A stretch of 23,305 nucleotides of DNA from a virus, in IMG/VR virus record IMGVR_UViG_3300024326_000046, positions 1-23,305 of that record; one strand, written 5' to 3'. This document shows positions 9,172-17,441 of the stretch, piece after piece. Under the pieces are notes generated by a model. The model searched no databases. It saw only the letters and a program-made list of their open reading frames with translations, and was not told the origin of the DNA. The first letter of the stretch is position 1, and the number at the start of each line of letters is the position of its first letter. The position numbers were made by a program, and so were the translations under genes.

Positions 9172-9957
9172 TTAGTTATTAAGAGTTCCTAAGTAAGAGC
9201 CCGCAACAGAAGTTAATCCGCCGATTGCGCCTGTGATAGCACCTGTCCTGTCTGAAGATGCTTGAGCTTGCCTTGCTTGCGCTCCTGATAATTGAGCAGA
9301 TACTCTATCTAATTTAGCGTCTTCTCTATTTTCTTGTGTTTGGAATTGGAATTGCCTTCCTTGCATCTGCATTCCTTGAACTCTTCCACCTTCAGAAATT
9401 TGCAAGCCTTGTACTCTTGCTCCTTCTTGCATTCGCATTTGATTTAACTGCTGCTCTCCTTGAGCTCTAAGCTTTTCGTTTTGGGCTTCTTGCTGTTCTA
9501 TGTTTGCTGTTACTCCTTTTTTACTCTGTAAAGCTGCTTGAGCTAAAGCAGTTGCCCCTCCAGCTCCAGAGCCAGTAGCTCTTATAGTATCTAAAGTATT
9601 AGCTAAAGATATATCAGCTTGCTCTATTTGCATTTCAGCAGCCTTAGTGGCTACGCTTAAATTAGCCATAGGGTTTGATAATTGACTACTTAAATCTTGA
9701 GCTAAACCACTTAAATTTGTAACTCCGTCTGCAGGATTTATAATTGCTTGCCTATTATTTTCTAAATAATTCAACTTCCTAGTAAGTCGTGCTTTTTCTC
9801 TTGCAGCAGCTCTTTCTGCTTTTCTAGCTTTTCCCGCTCCAAAAATACCACCTATAACGTTAAGGGCTGCTCCCCCAATAGCGACCCCTATCGGTAGCGG
9901 CATTGCCTGCTGGACATTACCTTGCCCAAATAAAAATATTTCTAAAAATTCTATCAT
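9172..9957 (-). CDS. Small glycine-zipper, Q-rich internal virion protein (T7 gp14-like)
   Basis: The protein has a hydrophobic glycine-zipper segment near the N-terminus (PIGVAIGGAALNVIGGIFGA), an Arg/Lys/Ala-rich helix after it, a long Gln/Ala-rich helical core, and a second glycine zipper at the C-terminus (ITGAIGGLTSVAGSYLG). Two imperfect 11-residue repeats (MQEGARVQGLQ, ISEGGRVQGMQ) and a degenerate third copy lie in the core. This composition is typical of T7 gp14-like proteins, which exit the capsid and insert into the outer membrane during DNA ejection; family assignment is by pattern, not search. I chose the ATG at 9957 (261 residues) because it leaves a 10-base gap after the previous stop, like the other genes here. 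An in-frame ATG at 9987 would add ten polar residues and overlap the upstream gene by 20 bases. A third candidate at 9903 would begin MPLPIGVAIGG, a typical start for such proteins. Confidence 0.75.
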   Translation of the reverse strand: MIEFLEIFLFGQGNVQQAMPLPIGVAIGGAALNVIGGIFGAGKARKAERAAAREKARLTRKLNYLENNRQAIINPADGVTNLSGLAQDLSSQLSNPMANLSVATKAAEMQIEQADISLANTLDTIRATGSGAGGATALAQAALQSKKGVTANIEQQEAQNEKLRAQGEQQLNQMRMQEGARVQGLQISEGGRVQGMQMQGRQFQFQTQENREDAKLDRVSAQLSGAQARQAQASSDRTGAITGAIGGLTSVAGSYLGTLNN

Positions 9958-9967
9958 GTTGTTTGTT

Positions 9968-11317
9968 TTATCTTTCGTATGTTGCACCTACTGCAAATAA
10001 CTCTTTTAGCCCACCAGGATCAGTTGTCGCGTCTGTTTTCATGGTTACTGTAGCATAATAAGCTTTAATACCTGTACTGCTAGGTCCTATTATTACTTGA
10101 CCGGCTATAGGCGTAGGTGAATTATTCTTAATCGCTGCTACGTAATTGTTTTGCTTTCTATTAAAGCCAGCTCTATATTTTATGTTATTTTGAACGTATA
10201 AACCTTCATCATAACTCCATATCCTTGAAGCTGTATCTATGTTATTACTCCAAATTCCATTTAGTTCATCAGCCCCGGTATCATCAGAAATTAAAGAAGT
10301 AATCTCCCACCCGTTACTACCTTCGTAACTAACAGTTTTAAATGTTTTAACTTTTGTTGGGTCTGGGTTTATGATTAGCTTGACAGACGAAGCATTATCA
10401 ACTCCATAAAAATTACCTCTATCAACATTATCTGAATAATGTTTCCACACTGTTTTGCCATTTGTGGTAAAGAAGTTACCTTGAGAGCTAAACCCAAAGC
10501 TAGGTTTATAGTCATAAAAACTAACCCACCCATTTGTTGCTTCCTCGAAACTTAAAGTATTGTAAGTATTGTCAGACTGTTGCAAAGATATTACATAGTT
10601 TTTATTATGTATATCGTAAGCACCTATTATTTTACCACTACTATTTACATCAGCTAATTTATCTCTAAAAAAATCAACCATACCATAACTTGATATTTCA
10701 GTTATACCATCTCTTGATAGCCTTAAAATTGCGTTTCTATTACGATCAGTAAAGTATTTTTGATAACCGTAAACAGCAAAAGATTCTGGGTTTGTAGATA
10801 TACCATACTCTCCGGCATATGAAACTATTTGACCTATAACTAAATTAGCTGTTGTTGTAATAGCACCTCCCTCGGCTGAGTATATAGCGTCTTTATCTAT
10901 TAGAGCTTTGTTTACTTTATCTTCTTGGAATATAATTAAATTAGTATCTTCAGCATATAGTTTTTGTATGCTTCCAGCTATAGGATCAACACTTCTAGTT
11001 ATTTCCTCAGCAACACTAAATTGGTTTGATTGATTTATACCGGTTCTAGAATTTAATATTCCTGAATATATCAATGAATTTGATCTATGCTGTTGGCTGT
11101 CATTTTCTTCAACTATATAAGCTTTTACACCTAGGTCAACAGAAGTGTTGTTGTAGCCTCCTCGTATTCTAGATTCTTCAATGTACCAATCCTCATGTAC
11201 AACCGGTTGGGTAGGTGCAGTATATGTTGCGTTAGTTGTTCCGTCCCCTTTAGGTAGACCAGCTAATCTCTTCATATAAAATGAGTTAAAATATCCTACT
11301 TCTAATGTTATTGGCAT
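9968..11317 (-). CDS. Beta-rich tail nozzle/hub protein, second component
   Basis: This 449-residue protein is rich in aromatic and beta-forming residues, with blade-like segments such as NLIIFQEDKVNKALIDKDA, AVYGYQKYFTDRNRNAILRL, NGWVSFYDYKPSFGFSS and FFTTNGKTVWKHYSD. I recall similar segments in tail-stabilisation or nozzle beta-propellers of environmental podoviruses and crAss-like phages, some as part of one long protein; this was not searched. The N-terminal region (EESRIRGGYNNTSVDLGVKA) reads like the middle of such a propeller rather than a new start. It directly follows the 1377-residue tail protein, separated by 30 bases that are dense in stop codons, so the two probably assemble as partners. 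T7 gp12 and P22 gp10 are functional analogues by position. No enzymatic motif is visible. Confidence 0.75.
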   Translation of the reverse strand: MPITLEVGYFNSFYMKRLAGLPKGDGTTNATYTAPTQPVVHEDWYIEESRIRGGYNNTSVDLGVKAYIVEENDSQQHRSNSLIYSGILNSRTGINQSNQFSVAEEITRSVDPIAGSIQKLYAEDTNLIIFQEDKVNKALIDKDAIYSAEGGAITTTANLVIGQIVSYAGEYGISTNPESFAVYGYQKYFTDRNRNAILRLSRDGITEISSYGMVDFFRDKLADVNSSGKIIGAYDIHNKNYVISLQQSDNTYNTLSFEEATNGWVSFYDYKPSFGFSSQGNFFTTNGKTVWKHYSDNVDRGNFYGVDNASSVKLIINPDPTKVKTFKTVSYEGSNGWEITSLISDDTGADELNGIWSNNIDTASRIWSYDEGLYVQNNIKYRAGFNRKQNNYVAAIKNNSPTPIAGQVIIGPSSTGIKAYYATVTMKTDATTDPGGLKELFAVGATYER

Positions 11318-11347
11318 ACTTTATTTATTACTTATTTTTATCACTTA

Positions 11348-14300
11348 TTACGCTGGTGAGTTCTGACAATCAGTGAAATTATCATCACCAAAGTTAAATA
11401 TTAAATTAGTGTTCCCGTTACCAGCTGCGCCGCATGCATCCCCTGTTATCGGCAAAGTTAACACTCTATATTCCCCAACTTGAGTAAATGTGTGCGCATC
11501 AGGTTCTATACTGCTATTTGTACTAATAGTTAAATCTTCATTGTATATAAACGTGTTAGTTGTTGTATCTGTAGCTTGTTGCCAACCGCCTCCTGAATCT
11601 GGTTTTACTTGAATAGTATACTTTGTAGCAAAATCACCTGCTATTGTTGCTCCAGAGTTTGTAAATAATGGCCGTATGTATAAAGTACCTTGTTTTAATT
11701 TACCAGTTGTTGGTGTAAAGAAGCCTGTAGTAGCTTTATTTGCAACATTGTAAGTATCTGAAGCTGGTATAGGGTCATAGACTACTGTGGTTCCGCTAGC
11801 AGTTACTGATGCTGATGTGGACGGTGTAACTGTAGCGCTATCTGTAAATTGAACTTGCAAAGCATCACCACATCCCGTTGAAGGTAAGCTACCAGACCAA
11901 CCTAAACAAAGTGCTCTATTTACTCTTTGAGTTCCTGCTGTAAAAGTAACTCTACAAGCCCCACTTAAACCAGCTCCATTAACATCGGTAGCTAACACAG
12001 CTATATCATAGCTTTGACTATCAACCAACGCGTAAGATGATTTAACAGTTAAAACACCTGTAGATGAATTAATTTCAAATTGATTATTAACAGTGGTATA
12101 ATTGGGAGCGCTAGTATCTAGCGACCAAACTATTTGATCTGTACTATTTCCTCCAGTTGGATTACTTCCGTTTACAGCGGTAAAAGAATATATTATTACA
12201 CTACCAGTTGTTATTGTTGTTAGTTGTATTTCTGGATTACCAGCAATAACTGGCTGTACGTTTGATAGTGAAAAAGGGTTTAGTGTTATGTCATCAGTTT
12301 CTCCACTATATGTAACGTTAGCCGTCATAGTGTAAACACCTGTAGAAGGTGTCGATGCTACATTTGTATCATAGAAAAAGTATTGGTTTGCACCTGTTTT
12401 TATTTCCCAAGTAGTAGCTCCTCCTGAAGATTGCTCTAACGTAAATGTTCCTGACGGAAGCGGAGTAGAACTGGTTTGGTCAATAACACTTATACTATTA
12501 ACTACTAGTCCAGTTGTAATATCTGTTCCACCTCCTGTTTGAAAGTTAAAAGGATTTCCAATAGTATCACCAGGGCTTGCGCTTTCAGGAAAAGAAGCAG
12601 CTACAAAATCGCCACCAATAACACCCGCGTACTGACTATCTATCAAACCATTAATAACAGATAGTTCACCTGATAAAGATGTTTCCCAGTATATATCTAA
12701 CAAAGAATACACCGGCTGAGTTTCAGCTACTGATAGAAACGGAGCCATGCTATACACAACATCCGATGGCGTCGGGGGGTTTTCATAATCATCTGCAGTA
12801 ACAAAAGCGCCTATAGGGTTTCTTACTTGATCAGATTGATTACATTTTATTATAAAAGGATTAGTGTCTCCATTGTAAAAAGGAGCGTTTGCTGGAGTAG
12901 TCCCCCACGGTATTCTTCCTGTAGGCTCAGGTACTTCATTAACAGTACTTACACCGCTAGCAGCGTCGTTAGGTGTATTATAAACGTATGTTTGCAATAT
13001 AGCAGACTCGCCATATTCTCCACTTACAGCGCCAGGCTTAAAAGGTATAGCTTGTATTTCCATATCTCTAACAGTAGCTATCTGTATAACTTCTTGTGAT
13101 GAACTACCTGGATAATATTGAGCGTTCCAAGGTTTATCACTAGGAAAAGGATTTTTTGGCCCCGCGGCGTTATTATCTATAAGCTTATTATTTACTCTAA
13201 TAGATAACATTTCGCTACTTGTATAATCTTTATCTGTAGGCCCTACTTCTGATAAATCTCTAGGTATTTTGTTTATATTGTCCCCTAGAGTAGTTGTAAA
13301 AAAACTTTTATTTGTTTCAGAACCACCACCAATAACAGGATAACCATTCACAAAACCTGGCAAATATACATTATAATACTCTTGTTCCTGCTGCTTTACT
13401 ACCACCTTATAAGAAAACCAACCTAAAGGATTAGTTATAGCGTTGTATAAGCCAGGAGTACCTGTAGTTAAGTTTTTTGTTGAGTTTATAGCTGAATCTA
13501 GCTGAACTTTTAGCGAATCACCTAACCAATCGGTTAATGGACTAGATGAATCTTGATCAGAGGGTATATTATAAGCATTAAAGACAGTTGAACCGGCTAT
13601 ATCAGAATCGCCATCATATGAAGAAAGTATAACGTCTGATTGTCTACCGTACCTATCTGATAACACAAAACCAACTTGATATGTTCTGTTTTGTTTTAAT
13701 TGATGGAAAGGATATTGGGTGTAATTATCAAAGCTTTTAGATTTATCTCCAATTATAGCTCTAAACTGTATGGAGCTAGGAGCAGTGTGTCTGTCTCTGT
13801 AGTTACCATAAACGACTCTATTTCCAATAACCTCTTGAGCTAAAGCTCTAACAGGTACTTTGTCTGAAACTCTAGTTACTTGATTATTAGGTAGTGTTTT
13901 ATATGGTTTTGTTGAAGAGTAAGTGTAGTCTAAAAAATATTTAGGGCTATTTCCATGCAATGGATCATTAAATGAAATACTGCTAAAAGTCTTATTATTT
14001 ACAGGTATAGTTTCTAATACCTTAACAGCTAAAGCATCGGATTCTTTATAAAGAATATCCACGTTAGTTATTTTCATTAAACTAAACATGTTTGATCCGC
14101 TATCTTTTTCCATTGGTATTTTTAACAATATGTTGTTTATATTGTTTTCAAACCAAGAGACTATTGTAGACTTGTAAGTGTCATTCATGTCTTCTTCTGG
14201 AGATAATAAACCTCCGCCAAACTGACTATACTGTTTAGGTATAAACATTATTTGACTCCAAGGAGCCATCAAAGAATATTCGTTATCTTCAAATTTAAAC

Positions 14301-15481
14301 CTATAACTAAATCTTATGAATTTATCTTCTAAGAATTTTTCATCGCCTCTCCAAGAAGAATCATAATCAGGGTTTGCGCTTATTAATATAGTGTCGTTAA
14401 GAGATAAAGTAGTTTCCTTGCTAAGCTTTACTATTATTTGTTGAGTAATTGAAATAGGAGGCCCCGTTGCTGTAGAGTCAATAACATCAACTTCAACAAC
14501 CGTTGTATTAGCTGGAACACCTGTACCAGTAACTAAATCACCTAGCCGAGGTATGCCGTTTTCTCCGTCATACAAAAATTGATCACCAGTCGCGCCTCCA
14601 CTAACATAAGGTATAGTGTACAGTCTATCAACCCCTGTTCCGGTTATAGTTTGAATACTTCCACTAGACTTATTAGACATGTTAACATCTTTAGCATTAG
14701 TCATTGTAGGTCTACTAAAATCTACAGAAGTACCATCCGGCACTGTAATGTTTGAAGAAAGTATTAACGTAGAAGTTGCGGTTATACCTATAACTACAAC
14801 AAGATCACTTATGTTTTGCGCGTCTATTTTATTATTATCTGTTACAATGTCGCCGACCTTTATGTCTGTAATAGCAGCTGGTGTGATTATACTTGATCCA
14901 CCTCCAGCGCCTGTTATAGTAGTAGTTACTCTTTCCATAACTAGTATTGGCTCCCAAGGAGCAAATTTAGCTACAGATATTTGATCTTCATTAACATAAT
15001 AACCAGGTGTTAACGCGTTTATTATATTTATTTTTCTAGGTTGATTTAAGTTGTCTGTAAAAAACAATAAATTTTCTACTAAATTTATTCCAGAAAATGG
15101 AAACGATTTGTTAAAATTAAGAAAATAACCCTCAGCAAGTACCGTAGGCGCATTAACAGCACTTAAATCAATACTTACTATGTAGCATTCCGCGCTGCTA
15201 GGAGCAATAGTTCCGTCAACAGCATCCCAGTCAGTAGCAAATAAATAAGCTTTATTAGAATTATTATCTACAAAGTACCCAATAATCTCTGTTTGAGCTG
15301 AAGCGTTTATGGTAGATATAGCTGTATTACCTAATACATTTTCAAATTCACCTACAGTAGAACTCTCTGATCTACTTATTGATAAATTTCTAGCTTCTCT
15401 GTATTCACCGTTAGGTATTATACGAGGATCAAGATCTTGATTCATTTTTCCCTTAAGAAAAGTGTTTTTGATTTCAGCCAT
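11348..15481 (-). CDS. Large tail nozzle/stabilisation protein with C-terminal cadherin-like domain
   Basis: This 1377-residue protein begins with FLKGKMNQDLDPRIIPNGEY (residues 8-27), a motif I associate with phage tail-stabilisation or nozzle proteins. Propeller-like segments follow, e.g. NLLFFTDNLNQPRKINI, FSYRFKFEDNEYSLMAPWSQ and YKVVVKQQEQEYYNVYLPG. From about residue 900 the protein changes to Thr/Ser/Gly-rich, Ig-like sequence. Residues about 1080-1180 look cadherin-like (FEINSSTGVLTVKSSYALV followed by YDIAVLATDVNG). The last 200 residues carry five cysteines, which are rare elsewhere in the protein. The Ig-like part could project outward and contact carbohydrate or receptor, as added Ig-like domains do in other phage structural proteins; this is inference. 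The start at ATG 15481 lies 6 bases after the preceding stop, without a Shine-Dalgarno motif. Confidence 0.8.
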   Translation of the reverse strand: MAEIKNTFLKGKMNQDLDPRIIPNGEYREARNLSISRSESSTVGEFENVLGNTAISTINASAQTEIIGYFVDNNSNKAYLFATDWDAVDGTIAPSSAECYIVSIDLSAVNAPTVLAEGYFLNFNKSFPFSGINLVENLLFFTDNLNQPRKINIINALTPGYYVNEDQISVAKFAPWEPILVMERVTTTITGAGGGSSIITPAAITDIKVGDIVTDNNKIDAQNISDLVVVIGITATSTLILSSNITVPDGTSVDFSRPTMTNAKDVNMSNKSSGSIQTITGTGVDRLYTIPYVSGGATGDQFLYDGENGIPRLGDLVTGTGVPANTTVVEVDVIDSTATGPPISITQQIIVKLSKETTLSLNDTILISANPDYDSSWRGDEKFLEDKFIRFSYRFKFEDNEYSLMAPWSQIMFIPKQYSQFGGGLLSPEEDMNDTYKSTIVSWFENNINNILLKIPMEKDSGSNMFSLMKITNVDILYKESDALAVKVLETIPVNNKTFSSISFNDPLHGNSPKYFLDYTYSSTKPYKTLPNNQVTRVSDKVPVRALAQEVIGNRVVYGNYRDRHTAPSSIQFRAIIGDKSKSFDNYTQYPFHQLKQNRTYQVGFVLSDRYGRQSDVILSSYDGDSDIAGSTVFNAYNIPSDQDSSSPLTDWLGDSLKVQLDSAINSTKNLTTGTPGLYNAITNPLGWFSYKVVVKQQEQEYYNVYLPGFVNGYPVIGGGSETNKSFFTTTLGDNINKIPRDLSEVGPTDKDYTSSEMLSIRVNNKLIDNNAAGPKNPFPSDKPWNAQYYPGSSSQEVIQIATVRDMEIQAIPFKPGAVSGEYGESAILQTYVYNTPNDAASGVSTVNEVPEPTGRIPWGTTPANAPFYNGDTNPFIIKCNQSDQVRNPIGAFVTADDYENPPTPSDVVYSMAPFLSVAETQPVYSLLDIYWETSLSGELSVINGLIDSQYAGVIGGDFVAASFPESASPGDTIGNPFNFQTGGGTDITTGLVVNSISVIDQTSSTPLPSGTFTLEQSSGGATTWEIKTGANQYFFYDTNVASTPSTGVYTMTANVTYSGETDDITLNPFSLSNVQPVIAGNPEIQLTTITTGSVIIYSFTAVNGSNPTGGNSTDQIVWSLDTSAPNYTTVNNQFEINSSTGVLTVKSSYALVDSQSYDIAVLATDVNGAGLSGACRVTFTAGTQRVNRALCLGWSGSLPSTGCGDALQVQFTDSATVTPSTSASVTASGTTVVYDPIPASDTYNVANKATTGFFTPTTGKLKQGTLYIRPLFTNSGATIAGDFATKYTIQVKPDSGGGWQQATDTTTNTFIYNEDLTISTNSSIEPDAHTFTQVGEYRVLTLPITGDACGAAGNGNTNLIFNFGDDNFTDCQNSPA

Positions 15482-15487
15482 TTAATT

Positions 15488-16672
15488 CTAGTGTTTTATC
15501 CATTTAGACTTACCTCGCATTACTTGAACTATTTCATCAAGTTTTATGTTTGATAATCTTATTTTAGCGTTTCTCAATTTAGCGCTTCTATCTTGTTTTA
15601 ATCTTCTAACTATATATTCAGGTTGGTTTATCCTAGAAGCTACGATAGAATAGCTTATATGAGCATATAAAGCCTCTTCTGCCATCTTTGGTATCCTAGT
15701 ATCCATATCATAAGCTAATCCGTCTGAAACATATTCTAAAACAATCAACTTATTAGCTAGGTTGCTTGAGAAAGACATTTTGCCTTCTCTGTCATTTATA
15801 GTAAACCATCCATTTGCTTGGGAGTATTGTGGGTCCATGCCATACATCTGACCATAACCATATCCTCTACCTAAAAGCTCATCTCTGTTGTATCCAAAAA
15901 GATCCTCGTTTATTACCGGATCACTAGCCCATCTATCTTCTGTTACCGATGTACCTTGTATATTGTTACCAAAGCTATCTTGTACTGGTACACCAAGGTC
16001 ATCTTGTGTTGGTGTACTGTATGGGTTTATAGTTAAATTATTTGCTGGATAAATAGGTCTTTTAATTCCCAATTGATCTATCCAAGAAACTTTAACATAA
16101 TTCACGTAGTCTTGAGGTATAACCACGCTAAGCCCCGGAGGTATAGTTAATTCTTGAGACTTTATGCTTTTCAAAGTATCATAACTAAATTCTTGTAAAC
16201 CTCTTTTAGCATGAAATATTATATCTGTTCTTTTGCAACTCGGTATTAATTTACCTGTTCCAACATAAGCCACTTGAAAATTGTTAATTACTTCATCTAG
16301 CTTAATATAAGAGTAGCTATCATAATTATTTTCTACTGTTTGACCAAACGCATCTTTGTTACCGTAGTTACCTCCGCTTAAAGATTTTAATTGAACAACA
16401 ACATTGGTATTTAAAGCTAGGTTTGCATCTATTTCAATTTCATTACCTGTTACAGTATAAGAAAGAACATATTCCGTATAGGTTAACGATCCAGCCGGGG
16501 CAGTGTATAATTTAAAATTGTTTAAAGTATAGTTAACTTGCAAAGGGTCATAACTACCAAAAACTAGATTAGTGTCAAAAGTTGTTGTAAATTTTTGATT
16601 TGGCCCAGCTGCAGATACGAACTGCTGAGAACCTGCATAGTACTGCTGATTATTTTCAGTGATTAAACCCAT
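15488..16672 (-). CDS. Putative tail ring/adaptor structural protein, 394 aa
   Basis: The N-terminal 120 residues are beta-rich (FTTTFDTNLVFGSYDPLQVN). The centre contains IIFHAKRGLQEFSYDTLKSI followed by ELTIPPGLSVVIPQDYVNYV, and the C-terminal third is helical and basic (EYIVRRLKQDRSAKLRNAKI). A Gly/Tyr-rich segment (GRGYGYGQMYGMDPQYSQ) may be a flexible loop. I recall similar central motifs in structural proteins near the tail genes of crAss-like and environmental podoviruses, but this was not searched. It lies between the 231-residue adaptor candidate and the nozzle protein, each 6 bases away, consistent with a neck or tail ring component. No enzymatic motif is visible. Confidence 0.75.
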   Translation of the reverse strand: MGLITENNQQYYAGSQQFVSAAGPNQKFTTTFDTNLVFGSYDPLQVNYTLNNFKLYTAPAGSLTYTEYVLSYTVTGNEIEIDANLALNTNVVVQLKSLSGGNYGNKDAFGQTVENNYDSYSYIKLDEVINNFQVAYVGTGKLIPSCKRTDIIFHAKRGLQEFSYDTLKSIKSQELTIPPGLSVVIPQDYVNYVKVSWIDQLGIKRPIYPANNLTINPYSTPTQDDLGVPVQDSFGNNIQGTSVTEDRWASDPVINEDLFGYNRDELLGRGYGYGQMYGMDPQYSQANGWFTINDREGKMSFSSNLANKLIVLEYVSDGLAYDMDTRIPKMAEEALYAHISYSIVASRINQPEYIVRRLKQDRSAKLRNAKIRLSNIKLDEIVQVMRGKSKWIKH

Positions 16673-16678
16673 GGTTTA

Positions 16679-17374
16679 TTATGATTTTTCGTTAATGTCT
16701 TCTTGTTGTATTTTTTGTGATGCTACTTGTATAATGGTAGGATCTTGTATGATAACCCCTGAGTACAATAATATACCATTAATAATATCAACTTGTTCTG
16801 ACGGATGTAGCTCGAAGTTTACTGAAGAACTAGAGTCATAAATATATTGTCCTAAGCTACCAACTGAATATCCCCAATTTATCATCGCGGGTTGTTTTAA
16901 GTAAGATACTTGAATATCAGATGTTATACTTGTTGGATATACACTTATCTTATTGTCTTCGTATAAAAATACAGGTTGTTTTTTAGTTGGCGCAAGTAAT
17001 GGTGCTTTCTTTATTTTGTACCATTCGTTTCTTTCCACCATTTGAGCTTCAATAGTATCGTTGTAGATTACAGTACCCAGCCTATAAAAGTTTGGTAATG
17101 AAGCGGTTGTGAAGTGATCTGTTGAAAATGTAGGTGTGGCTATTGTTTTAAATATATCTAGTTTTTCTTCTAGGTTTTTAACTCTGTTAGCATACTCGTT
17201 ATCATTCTCCGGTATACGTAACTGTTGATTCAGGTCACTCATATATTTTTCAAATATACCCAACTGCACTTGATTACCTACTTTATTAAACTCGTCTGGG
17301 GTTATATAACCTCTTTGTTGTTGGTTAAGTATTAATAAGACAGTTTTATAAACTAAATCTACGTTTATAGCCAT
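16679..17374 (-). CDS. Putative head-tail adaptor (ring) protein, 231 aa
   Basis: The N-terminal half is helical (VDLVYKTVLLILNQQQRGYI, then TPDEFNKVGNQVQLGIFEKY), and the second half is beta-rich (PVFLYEDNKISVYPTSITSD). Its size and its place after the capsid genes and before the tail genes fit a T7 gp11-like tubular or head-tail adaptor protein. The GYITPDEFN segment followed by a helix resembles proteins I have seen in uncultured marine phages; this is recollection, not a search result. It is the first gene after the 67-base gap with the strong hairpin, and its ATG is preceded by an A-rich tract (17375-17390 region) rather than a Shine-Dalgarno motif. It ends 6 bases before the next gene. 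Confidence 0.75.
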   Translation of the reverse strand: MAINVDLVYKTVLLILNQQQRGYITPDEFNKVGNQVQLGIFEKYMSDLNQQLRIPENDNEYANRVKNLEEKLDIFKTIATPTFSTDHFTTASLPNFYRLGTVIYNDTIEAQMVERNEWYKIKKAPLLAPTKKQPVFLYEDNKISVYPTSITSDIQVSYLKQPAMINWGYSVGSLGQYIYDSSSSVNFELHPSEQVDIINGILLYSGVIIQDPTIIQVASQKIQQEDINEKS

Positions 17375-17392
17375 TATTTTGTTTTTTTGTTA

Positions 17393-17430
17393 TAATATGA
17401 CCGACCACTTAGAGTAGCCGGCCTATATTA
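17393..17430 (-). promoter_or_regulatory. Strong intergenic RNA hairpin upstream of the 231-aa gene
   Basis: On the minus-strand transcript an 11-base-pair stem (17399-17409 pairing with 17413-17423, three G-U pairs) closes a 3-base loop. It extends by six further A-U pairs (17393-17398 with 17425-17430) across one bulged base. The downstream sequence toward the start codon is A-rich, not U-rich, so this is not a typical intrinsic terminator. RNA processing, mRNA stabilisation or control of the next start are possible; none is shown by sequence alone. Confidence 0.55.
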
Positions 17431-17441
17431 ATGATTACATG

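Noticed and set aside
11315-11350. Programmed frameshift or readthrough joining the two nozzle genes
   Set aside because: The 30-base spacer contains tandem and closely spaced stop codons and an ordinary ATG for the second gene; no slippery site with a structured stimulator was seen.
17393-17430. Intrinsic terminator at the 17.4 kb hairpin
   Set aside because: On the minus strand the hairpin is followed by an A-rich tract, and on the plus strand there is no U-run after it and no gene to terminate.
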